64,000 nucleotides of DNA from Kribbella steppae (GCF_004342025.1 NZ_SLWN01000001.1:417972-481971), one strand, 5' to 3'; counted from the stretch's first letter, positions 11,401 to 18,765 are shown. Program-made: numbers and translations. Notes: generated from the letters alone by a model not told the origin.

Positions 11401-13641
11401 GTTGCTCGGCACCGGGGTGGTGTTGGCCGTTACCCGAGGGAGCAGGGTGGTGGCGTCTGGGTCGGCGGGTACTGGCGCCTGCTCGGGGTGGCGGGAGAAG
11501 GCTGTGCTGTCGAAGTAGGCGTTGGTTTCGTCGGGCTCAACTCCGGAGTCCGGCTCGACCGCAGAATCCGGCCCGACTGCAGGGGCCGGCTCGACTGCGG
11601 GGTTCGGCTCGACTGCAGAGTCCGGCTCGACTGCGGGGGCGGGCTCAGCTGCGGCGTCAGGGGCTCGGGGGGCGCCTAGGGTGGGGCGTTCGGGTGGGGT
11701 GGGGATGGATTGTTGGAGTGTGCGTTTCCAGGCGAGGCGGACGACTGGGAGTTCCATCGTTCGTTCGCTGGCGTCTTCTTCGACCGAGACGCGGGTGTCG
11801 GCGGCGTCGGCGGCCGGGCCTTCGCCGGCTGGGCCGGAGTAGGAGCTGGCTCCGGCTGGTTCGACGTACGGGCTGGGAGGCGTCTCGAGGGTGCCGTCGA
11901 TCCAGCGTTGGCGAAGTAGCGGGCGGAGGATCTTGCCGCCGGGGGTGGTCGGGAAGTCGCGTCGCGGTACGCCGATGACCTTGGCCTCGAGGCCGAGCCG
12001 CCCCTGGATCAGGCTTCGGATCGCCTGGTCCATCCCCGGGATCGACTCGGGTGTGAGCGCGTAGAACACGACCAGCCGGTCGGTCCCGGTCTCCGCATCC
12101 GCGATTCCGCAGGCCGCGATCAGGCCGTGTTCGGCGCCGACGACGGATGATGCGACCGACTCGATGTCGTGGGCGTAGTACAGCTTCCCGGACATGATGA
12201 TGCGTTCGCTGTCCCGGCCGGTGATGATCACCTGCCCGCCGGTGATGAAGCCCTGGTCGCCGGTCGCGAGCCACTTGCGGGCCGGCCAGTTGCCGATCGG
12301 GAACGCGGCCCGATCCGCCTCCAGGTTGCCAAGGTAGCCAGGTGTCACCCGAGCGGACGCGATCTGCAGATGCCCGATCCGGCCCTCCGGCAGGACCGCG
12401 CCGTTGGGCGCGACGATCCGTACGGTCGTCCCCGGCGCAGGTGCACCCACCGACACCAGGCTCAGTACGCCGGGCGCCTCGGCCCGCGCCTTGCCCGGTC
12501 GAGCCACCGCGACCTTGCCGGTCGAGGGTCGCTGGTCGACCCACTCGACGATTCCGGTCGGCGGGATGCGGACGCGGTGCACGTTCGGCGTCAGCCCGGG
12601 GCGCGCGAACGTGATCCCGGTGACGGTCTCGGTCATCCCCCAGGCCGCGACGAACGTCTCGGGTACGACGCCGAAGCGGTTCGTCAGCCGGAGGAACTCG
12701 GACATCACCGGCACGGTGATCTGCTCACCACCGCTGACGAGACTGCGCAGCGCGGACAGGTCCCAGTGCCGGTCCGTCTCACCCGCGATGGCCTGGGTGG
12801 CGAGGCGGTAGCCGAAGTTCGGCGACCAGGAGTGGTTGACCCGGTGCTGGTCCATCAGGTCCAGCCAGCGCAGCGGGTTGGTCAGCACCCAGTCGGTGTT
12901 CACGTGGATGTTCGTGCAGCCGGTGAACACGGGCAGCAGGTGGTACAGCAGGAACGCGCCACTCTGGTCCAGCGGCAGCCAGTTCAGCGTCGTCTGTCCT
13001 GGGCGGACCGGCAGCATGGCCGGCGTACCGGCCGCGAACTCGACCAGCCCGCGATGGGTCAGCTGCACGATCTTCGGCGTACCGGTGCTGGTCCCTGACG
13101 ACATCATCAGTACGGCGACATCGTCGGCAGCCGGCCGATGGAACTCAGACGTCGGCTCGTGGCCGGCCAGCGCGTCCGGGTCGAGGACGGGCAGGCCGAG
13201 GTCGTTCGGGAGGTCGGACGGGCGGCCGATCAGGACCGTCCAGCCGAGCAGGTCGGTCACCTTGCGGAGCCGCTCGCGGCCCTCCTCGGTCCGGTCACCG
13301 TCGGCGCTCGGCGCCATCAGCAGCGGGCGGATGCCGCCCAGCGTGCAGGCCCAGAACGAGGCGAAGAAACCGACCGGTTCTGTGCAGTGCACGACCGCGG
13401 GATCTCCGGCGCGTACGCCGTTCGCCCGCAGCCCGGCCAGGATGCGAGCGGCGAGTTCGAGCAGGGTCGGGAAGTCGAGCTTGGTCTCGCGACCGTCCGG
13501 CCCGATCTCGACGACACCGGCGCCGCCGAAGTCGCGGGCAGCCCGCAGCAACGCACTCGGTAGGTCGCGCGGGTACCCGGCCGGAATCATCAGGGCCGGT
13601 CCGGTGCTGATCGCCGGCCGGTCCACACTGCTCCTCACCAC
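2422..13641 (-). CDS. Giant AMP-ligase/PKS/NRPS hybrid synthase with degenerate KS
   Basis: The product is 3739 residues. Approximate domains are: adenylate-forming ligase 1-590 (SSGTSTGTPK near 180, lysine motif GGKILRP near 570); Glu/Ala/Pro/Thr repeats 630-1765; ketosynthase 1776-2168; acyltransferase 2259-2541 (GHSVGEY, Ser2354; RAFHS, as in malonyl-type ATs); carrier-like domain with Ser2752 in LGANPASM; C-terminal half of a condensation domain about 2995-3208, without the HHxxxDG half; adenylation domain about 3246-3739 (YTSGSTGNPKG, NEYGPAE). The KS reads AWSSSL where ACSSSL is expected (Trp1924) and EANAIGS where EAHGTGT is expected (Asn2052); the second His (2092) remains. A10 reads NGRLDR, with Arg instead of Lys. 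No carrier, thioesterase or reductase follows. By hand the adenylation code starts D-V-Q-A-I-A, somewhat proline-like. The start is GTG 13641; GTG 13626 behind GAGGAG is an alternative. It stands alone, with no tailoring genes nearby. Confidence 0.85.
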   Translation of the reverse strand: MVRSSVDRPAISTGPALMIPAGYPRDLPSALLRAARDFGGAGVVEIGPDGRETKLDFPTLLELAARILAGLRANGVRAGDPAVVHCTEPVGFFASFWACTLGGIRPLLMAPSADGDRTEEGRERLRKVTDLLGWTVLIGRPSDLPNDLGLPVLDPDALAGHEPTSEFHRPAADDVAVLMMSSGTSTGTPKIVQLTHRGLVEFAAGTPAMLPVRPGQTTLNWLPLDQSGAFLLYHLLPVFTGCTNIHVNTDWVLTNPLRWLDLMDQHRVNHSWSPNFGYRLATQAIAGETDRHWDLSALRSLVSGGEQITVPVMSEFLRLTNRFGVVPETFVAAWGMTETVTGITFARPGLTPNVHRVRIPPTGIVEWVDQRPSTGKVAVARPGKARAEAPGVLSLVSVGAPAPGTTVRIVAPNGAVLPEGRIGHLQIASARVTPGYLGNLEADRAAFPIGNWPARKWLATGDQGFITGGQVIITGRDSERIIMSGKLYYAHDIESVASSVVGAEHGLIAACGIADAETGTDRLVVFYALTPESIPGMDQAIRSLIQGRLGLEAKVIGVPRRDFPTTPGGKILRPLLRQRWIDGTLETPPSPYVEPAGASSYSGPAGEGPAADAADTRVSVEEDASERTMELPVVRLAWKRTLQQSIPTPPERPTLGAPRAPDAAAEPAPAVEPDSAVEPNPAVEPAPAVGPDSAVEPDSGVEPDETNAYFDSTAFSRHPEQAPVPADPDATTLLPRVTANTTPVPSNAAPAPTEPPVSPQADAQAPTATAPHESLPYPEPTPGADDESAEPGPRPSEQPEQAVAQPTEPEPDTTGEPIEATATDAARLAEPDLTAEAEPEATAQAEPDLTAEAEPEPTTGPEPTAEAKPEPTAGPEPTPEPTAATSEPEVTADSVTAEPGPVPSAEPAQEVAQADPRPESTTQPVVKSTSEPGSEAARVAEPQAAAEPDSDSEAGSTPAPEATAEPGSVTSESGPEPRVEPAEEVALAAEAEPTPEPDSTPEPDSTAEAESGTGVAGSGSSVEPGQEVAQAAEPETDIEPEPSTEQVAEAAAEVAQPADPEAEPTQELDSISVPDVSSETETVAAAVESRTGEAGSEPTVVPPEEAAQAPEAATEVGATTGQVTDPAEDAAHPVEPQADPEHQAGLEPEVTAEAEPTSESQVATEAESDMPSAESSAGEVESEADAAPAEEAAQAAQPVERQADPEHQAGLEPEVTAEARPASEAEVATEAEADAASAESGAGEAESEPDTAAAEEAAQAAEPEHTAESEQTAESEQTTEQVAGLSAESEAEVARVVEPGPTSGQASTSEQELASGPEEVAAEAGPLAREAGSEPGVVPAEEVAQAAEPEQAAGPEQTPEPEQTADGESTAGQELTSGAEEVAGEAASVVGEDESKPGVVPAEEVAQAAEPEQAAGPEQTPEPEQTADGESTAGQELTSGAEEVAGEAASVVGEDESKPGVVPAEEIAQAAVPEHTAGPQQTTELESSTDEVADSSGESEAEVAQAVEPQADPEPEVTAEAEATSEPDVAAESVTGEAGSEPGVVPAEDAPEAGQSAEVEPAAEQVAGLRAESEAEVSGVVEPATTSEQEQSSGAEEVAGEAASVAGEAESGPSVVPAEEVAQAAEPAAETETESVTGEADSEPGVVAAEVAQAVEPEQTAEPEQSAEGESTSEQDVTSGSQEVAAEAASVAEEAEPGVVAAEEVAQAVEPEQTAEPEQSAEGESTLEQEPARIAAAAAVGGEARSETVVASEPALAAAAAQGQVGRGVGGKAAVVEPVAVVGLAGRFPGAETLEQFWDNLVGGVESIRRYTPDEVSQAGGHPDDDLVAVNGALDHVASFDAKFFGLGDREAELMDPAQRLFLEVCYQALEHGGYAGTASRVGVFAGSGMNLYAQQNQPRDSLATRVAYRLGLTGPAIGVQSAWSSSLVAVHLACQALRSGDADLALAGAAAVQVPQATGYHPAPESILSPSGQVRAFDAGADGTVGGNGVAAVLLKRLDQAVADGDTVYAVIRGTAVSNEDAPAGNQVELIERALERAGFAADSLSYIEANAIGSATADSAEVKSLTTALRRHTDKVGFCTIGSIKPNIGHLDSAAGMAGLIKTILMLQHRMLVPTINYTEPNPDLALEGSPFVIGTEVRDWEAGTTLRAGVGALDAGGTNAQVILEEAPRQIRRGDDGPVVLPLSAPDLDALADLVELYRTDLGHGTGHRLIDLAGTAALGRPAYRHRIAVAGSSEAELVDALGTAQAAEVPRGGPGPLGYAFTGQGAARRGMAAGLAARFPVFRSVLDECDRVYAEETGGSLLELLLTPAGSSEGVWPTETAQPALFAFELALARLWQSFGVQPALVVGHSVGEYAALCVAGALSLQDGVRLTAKRGELMQRGTVPGAMVAVRADADRVRELAQTPGVEIAAGNGPQSFVLTGSEVIVGQLAAQLDRLEVAWQRLDVDRAFHSSLVDPILADFAAIVREITLKPLRTPMVSSWSGELLESGTVLDSDYLVGQLRQPVLFGDAVEAVTAAGCRRFLELGPDAVLSPAGRRIAPNSTWIPAQRLGQDPVLATMNGLAELYEQGTEIAWSKVYADGGRVPLPTYPFRRVHHPIDPSATVAGSAAGDTDDAAAGRSGTRMQPSAFERAARAQAAAFEPVSGTGPAVKRIPLDPPTEPDPAEIAKADENEAGDRSPFALPAETHQLDADYLLQAGSLSGDEVSAERYRESLDVVLDLTCEKLSLDPYDLTVDHTFAELGANPASMTPVIEEINTRFAVKLTPEDLFTAHTTPHKLATAVAVQTPKPETAVIRGVEVAEDIEPSDMAEEVAEGAEVAETPSAVEDPAEEAPARDPRAALAVLGSGLAELAAKVDEAAEATSEAELPGSGMAALMSQQLRVAGQLVDGVTKLMREQLALLNEHTPETAGTTDEASEPEGAEVPQSADVPKSADVPASAAEEASAGEAKASLASATRVRAEQVSAGGSAAAGVVPDDAAAEALREERELRRREFEYWDLALAGAEPLVLPGDRPAGEPGVASVKQELESELGDAVFVFSRERKVSPLMVMLAAVGTVLGRFTTQDDVTIGTALIRPKGDTSTTAQRALPIRIDLSGEPDLGELAHRVRDVTTGAYDHAGTDLAVLERDPLFQVLVEFEEGEEELPEHVDLRLRLTHHGAGITCTADYRSDLFKQSTIDRLLGYLEAVLRRATSQPHLRLPDLMLPIESDLETLRELEGDIDPAGLIGRVRRNAVVAGELSGLHTLFEQQVARTPDAIALIQGERELTYAELDRRSNAVAWQLVDLGVKPGQLVAVRVARGTELVVAVLAVLKSGAAYLPLDPGVPESRWAFMVEDSSAVALVGDDAALADRLGLRLVPVAAVDGDLRSQQGPPVRSAADDVAYCIYTSGSTGNPKGVLVPHRGPVNLIRHYLRTRSSLRTLQWTSFGFDVHVQELFTALASGAPLVLIGEDDRYDPDAVIAALRDHGVERLFMAFSPLTALLATMRRLPELPALREIVAGGEAMVLTHKVRDFLEVHPDCRLFNEYGPAEASIVTTIHEVDPAEDRPSIGRPVEGVVVRLLDAALRPVPVGAVGEIHLGGAAVAQGYIGRPDETERVFVPDPGHPGGRLYRSRDLGRWRADGTLEYLGRADDQVKIRGHRVEPGETEHVLADQPGVVDAVVVACADLAGDTCLLGYVVLEDSDPAVLARLMLDLGKELPIYLVPADLIPIEELPLDDNGRLDRSRLPEPEWLKP
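8350..11750 (-). repeat. Coding low-complexity region of degenerate Glu/Ala/Pro/Thr repeats
   Basis: About 1130 residues of the synthase consist of short acidic units such as AEPEQTAEPEQ, VAQAAEPE and GVVPAEEVAQ, repeated with variation; in DNA, runs of CTCGGG, GGCCTGAGCAACCTC and CTCGGCGGTGACCTC recur. No globular domain or carrier motif is visible in it. It is a disordered, strongly negative linker between the ligase and the ketosynthase. Other reading frames stay open here because of repetitive GC-rich codons and should not be taken as genes. Confidence 0.8.
9244..9636. repeat. Exact 186-bp tandem duplication inside the synthase gene
   Basis: Bases 9244-9450 and 9430-9636 are identical over 207 bases at an offset of 186 bases, i.e. 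62 codons, so the frame is kept. The exactness, compared with the looser repeats around it, indicates a recent duplication or ongoing gene conversion. Confidence 0.9.
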
Positions 13642-14033
13642 GCCGATGCCACCGCCGGGAGGAGGATGGGTACGGCGTCAAGCGGGAGCGCAGGCCGACA
13701 CGTCACCGGGGCAACGGTGGCCGGTTGGCGACCCACGGACACGCGCCTCCCCAACTGGACGGAGCCGGGCTCAGGGCAGACCCGTCTCGCTCTCACCGAC
13801 AGAAAGCCCCGTAATTCCGCCTGCCGGAATGATGCCGTGACCGAGTGTTCCCGGTGCGTCATCGCGCCGACCGACAGCCGTGAACCCTACCAGCCGCGAC
13901 CCGCCCTGGAGGAGTCCGATCTCGGCAGCCGACAGTTAAGAATTCGCTCGCCCGCCGCCACCCAGCACAACGAGCAGCGCCGCCCCCGGGTACGCCCTCC
14001 GCCGACACCGTCCGATCACCGGAATCCCACCGG
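13642..14033. other. Non-coding interval upstream of the synthase gene
   Basis: No convincing gene is seen on either strand; the open frames have no ribosome-binding site and no family resemblance. The promoter of the synthase gene should lie here, but I cannot identify -35/-10 elements with confidence. The stretch near 13936-13955 (AGTTAAGAATTCGC) is the most AT-rich part. Confidence 0.5.
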
Positions 14034-14125
14034 GCGGACCGCCAGGCCATCACAATGCAGCGACGGTCAGGAGCCCCCGCGGCAACCCCCGCCGAACCGT
14101 CAGTTGTGATGGCCTGGCGGTCCGC
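14034..14125. repeat. Dispersed palindromic element, copy A (22-bp terminal inverted repeats)
   Basis: A 22-bp arm beginning GCGGACCGCCAGGCC (14034-14055) is repeated exactly in inverse at 14104-14125, with 48 bases between. The same arms, again 48 bases apart, occur at 25397-25488. Inside this copy GACGGT/ACCGTC form a further inner stem. There is no open reading frame or transposase. It lies between the synthase gene and the tRNA-Val terminator. Confidence 0.85.
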
Positions 14126-14190
14126 GCCGTCCCGACAAACAGCGTCGAGCTCGGTAGAAAGACCGCCCCGCCGAGGAACCAGAAACGCAA

Positions 14191-14234
14191 CGAGCGAGGT
14201 CGGCGCGCGCATTTTGCGCGGCGGACCTCGCTCG
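14191..14234 (-). terminator. Terminator hairpin downstream of tRNA-Val
   Basis: CGAGCGAGGTC (14191-14201) pairs with GACCTCGCTCG (14224-14234), with an inner CGCGC/GCGCG stem. On the minus strand it lies 9 bases after the tRNA and is followed by TTGCGTTTC. A terminator for the tRNA transcript is the simplest reading. Confidence 0.75.
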
Positions 14235-14242
14235 TGAGCGAG

Positions 14243-14314
14243 TGGGCGAAGAGGGGATCGAACCCCCGACATCTTCCTTGTAAGGGAAGCGCTCTACCGC
14301 TGAGCTATCCGCCC
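14243..14314 (-). tRNA. tRNA-Val (anticodon UAC)
   Basis: Read on the minus strand the 72 bases fold into a standard cloverleaf. The acceptor stem is GGGCGGA/TTCGCCC with discriminator A. The D arm is GCTC-AGCGGTA-GAGC. The anticodon arm is CTTCC-CTTACAA-GGAAG with anticodon TAC. The T arm is GGGGG-TTCGATC-CCCTC. CCA is not encoded. It reads GUA/GUG valine codons. No integrase or direct repeat of the tRNA end is visible nearby, so it is not evidently used as an attachment site in this window. Confidence 0.97.
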
Positions 14315-14332
14315 TCGCATCGACGGCGCAGT

Positions 14333-14800
14333 CTACCCGAGATGTGGAGTCAGACGTGCCAGGGCCTCGGCGTAGTCGTCCGGGTTGCGGGCCTCCGGGA
14401 TCGGGTTGACCACGGACCACCGGATCACGCTGTTGCGGTCGACCACGAAGGTGCCGCGCAGCGCACAGCCGCGCTCGGAGTCGAAGACGCCGTACGACGA
14501 CGCGATCGCCCCGTGCGGCCAGAAATCGGTGAGCAGGCCGAACTCGAGCTTCTGGGCGTCCGCGTACGCCCGCAGCGTGAACATCGGGTCACACGAGATC
14601 GCCAGGAACTCCGCCGCCGCGAGCAGGTCGGGCCGGTCCCGCAGCGTGGTCAGCTCACTCGTGCATACCCCGCTGAAGGCGTACGGGTAGAAGACCAGGA
14701 CAACGTCCCGGCGGCCGTGGAAATCGGCCAGCCGGACCTGTTCGCCGTGCTGGTTCCGGGCGGTGAAGTCCGGTGCCCGGCTGCCGACCGCAGGCGTCAC
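14333..14800 (-). CDS. ahpE: AhpE-type one-Cys peroxiredoxin
   Basis: This 155-residue thiol peroxidase belongs to the AhpE group of actinobacteria, which reduces hydrogen and organic peroxides through one peroxidatic Cys. The active-site segment FYPYAFSGVCTSEL carries that Cys. The block SDFWPHGAI of mycobacterial AhpE appears here as TDFWPHGAI, and RGTFVVDR near the C-terminus is also conserved. No resolving Cys is in the usual place for two-Cys enzymes, although there are Cys residues later (SCDP, GCAL). The start is a GTG just 7 bases after the stop of the DUF3052 gene, so the two are translated from one message. The order ahpE - DUF3052 - (divergent) aceE is also found in mycobacteria, which supports the assignment. 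Confidence 0.92.
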   Translation of the reverse strand: MTPAVGSRAPDFTARNQHGEQVRLADFHGRRDVVLVFYPYAFSGVCTSELTTLRDRPDLLAAAEFLAISCDPMFTLRAYADAQKLEFGLLTDFWPHGAIASSYGVFDSERGCALRGTFVVDRNSVIRWSVVNPIPEARNPDDYAEALARLTPHLG

Positions 14801-14807
14801 CAGACGG

Positions 14808-15254
14808 TCAGCCCCGGCCGCGCGCAGACTTCGGCACCACCAGCTTGGTGGCCGACCAGTCGTCGGTCACGGTCAGGCTGCTCGTCGTCGCGAGTCCGGC
14901 CGTCGGCGCGGCCTCGGCGATGTCGCTGGCGTCGACGTACCCGTCGCGGCCGACCTTCGGGGTCAGCAGCCACACCACGCCGCCGGCCTTCAGGTCGGTC
15001 AGGATGTCGAAGAAGGCGTCGACCAGGTCGCCGTCGTCCTCCCGGAACCAGAGCAGGACGACGTCTACGACCTCGTCGGTGTCGTCGTCGACGAACTCCT
15101 CTCCGGTGATCTGCCGGATCGCGTCGCGGAACTCGTCGTCGCAGTCGTCGTCGTACCCGATCTCCTGCACGATCCAGCCGGTCTCCAGGCCGAGCCGGGA
15201 AGCCATGGTCGGCCCCCCGCTCTTGCCGTCCGCGTGGTCCGCGGTCGCGCTCAC
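14808..15254 (-). CDS. DUF3052 family protein
   Basis: The GTG at 15254 is preceded by a strong site, GGAGGAGG, which decides the start. The 148-residue product matches the DUF3052 family, conserved in actinobacteria next to aceE (Rv2239c neighbourhood in M. tuberculosis). The sequence is very acidic in the middle (YDDDCDDEFRDAI, VDDDTDEVVD), has a core VVLLWFREDDGDLVDAFFD, and ends in a basic tail (VVPKSARGRG). No catalytic motif is visible; it is a predicted soluble cytoplasmic protein of unknown role. It is divergent from aceE across about 255 bases and co-transcribed with ahpE. Confidence 0.85.
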   Translation of the reverse strand: MSATADHADGKSGGPTMASRLGLETGWIVQEIGYDDDCDDEFRDAIRQITGEEFVDDDTDEVVDVVLLWFREDDGDLVDAFFDILTDLKAGGVVWLLTPKVGRDGYVDASDIAEAAPTAGLATTSSLTVTDDWSATKLVVPKSARGRG

Positions 15255-15508
15255 GTGTCCTCCTCCGTGGTCCCCGCTTGCCTGGGGGTAGGCGTCAGTA
15301 GCGATAGTCCATCGTGGCCTACCGCGTCGCGCAAGTATGCACGAGGGTTCCGTGACGTGTCCGGTATCCGCGGGGTGAGCGCGGTCCGTGTCCGGTGGGA
15401 ACACGCTCGAACGACCAGAATCGGGCCCCTGTGGAAGGCGAAGTAGAACGCATTCCGAACAGGTGACAGGATTGCGGTGAAGACAACCAGAGAGAACGGC
15501 AGGACACC

Positions 15509-18280
15509 GTGGCTTCCGGACACGAACCACCAGCCATCATCACCGAGGGGATGCCCACCCAGCTCCCCGACATCGACCCCGACGAGACGCGTGAGTGGGT
15601 CGAATCGCTCGACGCCGTCCTGGACGAACGGGGCAAGGCGCGAGCGCGCTACCTGATGCTCAAGCTGATCGAACGAGCCCGGGAGCGACAGGTCGGGGTG
15701 CCCGCGCTGCGGAGCACCGACTACATCAACTCGATCCCGCCCGAGCGGGAGCCCTGGTTCCCCGGTGACGAGCACATCGAGCGACGGATCCGCGCCTTCA
15801 TCCGGTGGAACGCCGCGGTGATGGTCAGCAAGGCCAACCGCAAGGGCCTCGAGGTCGGCGGCCACATCGCCACCTACCAGTCCGCGGCCAGCCTGTACGA
15901 GGTCGGCTTCAACCACTTCTTCCGCGGCAAGGACCACCCCGGCGGCGGCGACCAGGTCTTCATCCAGGGCCACGCCTCCCCCGGTATGTACGCACGCGCC
16001 TTCCTCGAGGGACGGCTGTCCTCGGACCAGCTGGACGGCTTCCGCCAGGAGGTCTCCCGCGGTCCGCACAACGGACTGTCGTCGTACCCGCACCCTCGGT
16101 TGATGCCGGACTTCTGGGAGTTCCCGACCGTCTCGATGGGACTGGCCGCGCTGAACTCGATCTACCAGGCCAGGTTCAACCGGTACCTGCACCACCGCGG
16201 CATCAAGGACACCAGCCAGCAGCACGTCTGGGCGTTCCTCGGTGACGGCGAGATGGGTGAGCCGGAGTCGCTCGGCGCGATCGGCCTGGCCGCCCGCGAG
16301 GAGCTGGACAACCTCACCTTCGTGATCAACTGCAACCTGCAGCAACTGGACGGCCCGGTCCGCGGCAACGGCAAGGTGATCCAGGAGCTGGAGGCGTTCT
16401 TCCGCGGCGCCGGTTGGAACGTCATCAAGGTGATCTGGGGCCGGGAGTGGGACAACCTGCTGGCGCAGGACCACGACGGCGCGCTGGTGAACAAGATGAA
16501 CACCACCCCGGACGGCCAGTTCCAGACCTACTCCGTCGAGTCCGGCGAGTACATCCGGAACAACTTCTTCGGCGGTGACCAGCGGCTGCAGGCGATGGTC
16601 CGCAACCTGTCCGACGAGGACCTGCGCAAGCTGCCCCGCGGCGGTCACGACTACCGCAAGGTGTACGCCGCGTTCAAGAGCGCGACCGAGCACGTCGGCC
16701 AGCCGACGGTGATCCTGGCCCAGACCATCAAGGGCTGGACGATCGAGGCGCTGGAGGGCCGCAACGCGACCCACCAGATGAAGAAGCTGACCTCGGACGA
16801 CCTGAAGGCGTTCCGCGACCGGCTCTACCTGCCGATCGAGGACAAGGACCTCGAGGACGCGTACAACCCGCCGTACTTCCACCCCGGCACCGACTCGTCG
16901 GAGTACCAGTACATGATGGAGCGGCGCAAGCAGCTCGGCGGCTCCCTGCCGGAGCGCCGGGTCGCGCCGAAGACGACGCTGAAGCTGCCCGGCGACGACG
17001 TCTACAAGCCGCTGAGCAAGGGCAACAACTCGCCGGTGGCGACCACGATGGCGCTGGTGCGACTGTTCCGCGACCTGATGAAGGACCCGGAGATCGGCCA
17101 CCGGATCGTCCCGATCGCGCCGGACGAGTACCGCACGTTCGGTATGGACTCGATGTTCCCGACGGCCAAGATCTACTCGCCGCACGGGCAGCAATACGAG
17201 GCGGTCGACCGCAATCTGCTGCTGTCGTACAAGGAGTCCGAGCAGGGTCAGCTGCTGCACGAGGGCATCAGCGAGGCCGGCGCGATGGGCTCGATGATCG
17301 CGGCCGGTACGGCGTACGCGACCCATGGCGAGCCGATGATCCCGTTCTACATCTTCTACTCGATGTTCGGGTTCCAGCGGACCGGTGACTCGCTCTGGGC
17401 GTTCGGCGACCAGCTCGGCCGGGGCTTCCTGGTCGGCGCGACGGCCGGCCGGACCACGCTGACCGGTGAGGGTCTGCAGCACGCCGACGGTCACTCGCCG
17501 CTGCTCGCCTCGAGCAACCCGGCCGCGGTGCACTACGACCCGGGCTTCGCCTACGAGGTCGCGTACATCGTGAAGGACGGCCTGCGCCGGATGTACGGCT
17601 ATGGCCTGGACAAGGACAAGCCGTTCGGTGAGGACGTGTTCTACTACCTGACCGTCTACAACGAGCCCGTTCCGCAGCCGGCCGAGCCGGAGAACCTCGA
17701 CGTCGAGGGACTGCTGAAGGGTATCTACCGGTTCAGCGAGTACGAGACGGCCGAGGGCGACGACGTACCGCGGGTGCAGCTGCTCGCGTCCGGTGTCGCG
17801 CTGCCGTGGGTCCGCAGGGCCCAGCAGATCCTGGCCGAGGAGTACTCGGTGGCCGCCGACATCTGGTCGGTGACCTCGTGGAACGAGCTGCGCCGGGACG
17901 CGATCGCGGCCGAGGAGCACAACCTGCTGCACCCGGACGAGCCGGAGCAGGTGCCGTTCGTGACCGAGCAGCTGAAGGACACCAAGGGCCCGGTGGTCGC
18001 GGTCAGCGACTTCATGCGGGCGGTCCAGGACCAGATCTCCCGCTGGGTGCCGAACGACTACACCTCGCTCGGGACCGACGGCTGGGGCCTGGCCGACACC
18101 CGGGCCGCGGCCCGGCGCCACTTCCACGTGGACGCCGAGTCGGTCGTCGTCGCCACGCTGGAGATCCTGGCCAAGCGCGGTGACGTCAAGCCGGAGGTCG
18201 CCGCCGAGGCAGCCCGCAAGTACCGCATCGACGACCCGACCGCGGTCGCCGGCGTGAAACAAGAGGGCGCCGGCGCCTGA
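15509..18280 (+). CDS. aceE: Pyruvate dehydrogenase E1 component, homodimeric type
   Basis: The protein has 923 residues, the usual length for actinobacterial AceE. It decarboxylates pyruvate with thiamine diphosphate and passes the acetyl group to lipoylated E2. The ThDP motif [10 protein letters not shown]...[14 protein letters not shown] lies near residue 244. Further recognisable blocks are [49 protein letters not shown] and [18 protein letters not shown]. The GTG start follows CAGGACACC. E2 and E3 genes are not in the window, as is normal for this group, where aceE stands apart. A clear terminator follows. The long reading frame on the opposite strand is a codon-bias shadow. Confidence 0.97.
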   Translation: MASGHEPPAIITEGMPTQLPDIDPDETREWVESLDAVLDERGKARARYLMLKLIERARERQVGVPALRSTDYINSIPPEREPWFPGDEHIERRIRAFIRWNAAVMVSKANRKGLEVGGHIATYQSAASLYEVGFNHFFRGKDHPGGGDQVFIQGHASPGMYARAFLEGRLSSDQLDGFRQEVSRGPHNGLSSYPHPRLMPDFWEFPTVSMGLAALNSIYQARFNRYLHHRGIKDTSQQHVWAFLGDGEMGEPESLGAIGLAAREELDNLTFVINCNLQQLDGPVRGNGKVIQELEAFFRGAGWNVIKVIWGREWDNLLAQDHDGALVNKMNTTPDGQFQTYSVESGEYIRNNFFGGDQRLQAMVRNLSDEDLRKLPRGGHDYRKVYAAFKSATEHVGQPTVILAQTIKGWTIEALEGRNATHQMKKLTSDDLKAFRDRLYLPIEDKDLEDAYNPPYFHPGTDSSEYQYMMERRKQLGGSLPERRVAPKTTLKLPGDDVYKPLSKGNNSPVATTMALVRLFRDLMKDPEIGHRIVPIAPDEYRTFGMDSMFPTAKIYSPHGQQYEAVDRNLLLSYKESEQGQLLHEGISEAGAMGSMIAAGTAYATHGEPMIPFYIFYSMFGFQRTGDSLWAFGDQLGRGFLVGATAGRTTLTGEGLQHADGHSPLLASSNPAAVHYDPGFAYEVAYIVKDGLRRMYGYGLDKDKPFGEDVFYYLTVYNEPVPQPAEPENLDVEGLLKGIYRFSEYETAEGDDVPRVQLLASGVALPWVRRAQQILAEEYSVAADIWSVTSWNELRRDAIAAEEHNLLHPDEPEQVPFVTEQLKDTKGPVVAVSDFMRAVQDQISRWVPNDYTSLGTDGWGLADTRAAARRHFHVDAESVVVATLEILAKRGDVKPEVAAEAARKYRIDDPTAVAGVKQEGAGA

Positions 18281-18292
18281 CGGTTGTTTCGG

Positions 18293-18325
18293 AACAGCCG
18301 CTCACCTTCCCGGTGAGCGGCTGTT
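18293..18325 (+). terminator. Rho-independent-type terminator of aceE
   Basis: AACAGCCGCTCACC pairs perfectly over 14 bp with GGTGAGCGGCTGTT around a TTCCC loop, followed by TTCGTTCCC. It starts 13 bases after the aceE stop codon. Confidence 0.9.
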
Positions 18326-18459
18326 TTCGTTCCCGTGGGAAAACGGCGGACCTCCAGGCCCGCACACCGGGGTACGACAAACCTCGTAGGGAGCGGTCTA
18401 CGCAGGTTGCGCATTCCGTCCGACGCGCCTCGCGGCCCCCGGTCCCTACCGTCGGTGAC

Positions 18460-18765
18460 ATGACTGGCGCAAGCGTTGCTCTTCTCGCGGGGACGGTGTC
18501 CACCCTCCTCTTCGCGTCGAGCGCGCTGCCGATGGTGATCAAGGCGATCCGGACCCACGACCTCAGGTCGTACAGCCCGGCGAACCTGGTGCTCGCGAAC
18601 GTCGGCAACGCCGTCCACTGCATCTACGTGGTGCACCTGCCGCCGGGACCGATCTGGGCCCTGCACGGCTTCTACGTCGTGACGTCCGCGCTGATGTTGC
18701 TGTGGTGGCTGCGCTACCACTCCGGCCATCGCGGCGTCGCCACTGACGGGCGGAGGCTCGCATGA
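18460..18765 (+). CDS. SemiSWEET/PQ-loop-like small membrane protein
   Basis: The 101-residue product starts at an internal ATG (MTGASVALLAG); no family sequence lies upstream of it. It has three membrane segments (about 5-23, 45-65, 69-88) and, at the end of the first, ALPMVIKAIRTHDLRSYSPANL, the position of the PQ-loop of SemiSWEET sugar transporters; the Pro is kept and Gln is replaced by Met. Three helices and about 90-100 residues are the normal SemiSWEET design, which works as a dimer in the membrane. Its substrate is unknown. The stop overlaps the ATG of the flavoprotein gene (ATGA), so the two are translationally coupled. Confidence 0.65.
   Translation: MTGASVALLAGTVSTLLFASSALPMVIKAIRTHDLRSYSPANLVLANVGNAVHCIYVVHLPPGPIWALHGFYVVTSALMLLWWLRYHSGHRGVATDGRRLA

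Noticed and set aside
6583..11679. Long + strand open frames over the giant synthase (up to 916 and 610 codons)
   Set aside because: They mirror the repeats and codon bias of the synthase; composition is Arg/Gly/Leu-rich without domains.
8350..11750. CRISPR-like array in the repeat region
   Set aside because: The repeats are coding, degenerate, of varying period and have no unique spacers of constant length; no cas genes are present.
13666..14109. 147-codon + strand frame upstream of the tRNA
   Set aside because: It runs through palindromic element copy A, has no ribosome-binding site and no pattern typical of a protein.
14243..14314. tRNA-Val as attachment site of an integrated element
   Set aside because: No integrase gene and no repeat of the tRNA 3' end are found within the window.
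15251..18262. 1003-codon open frame opposite aceE
   Set aside because: It is exactly antisense to aceE, lacks a ribosome-binding site and any family motif; it arises because high-GC third positions leave the opposite frame free of stops.
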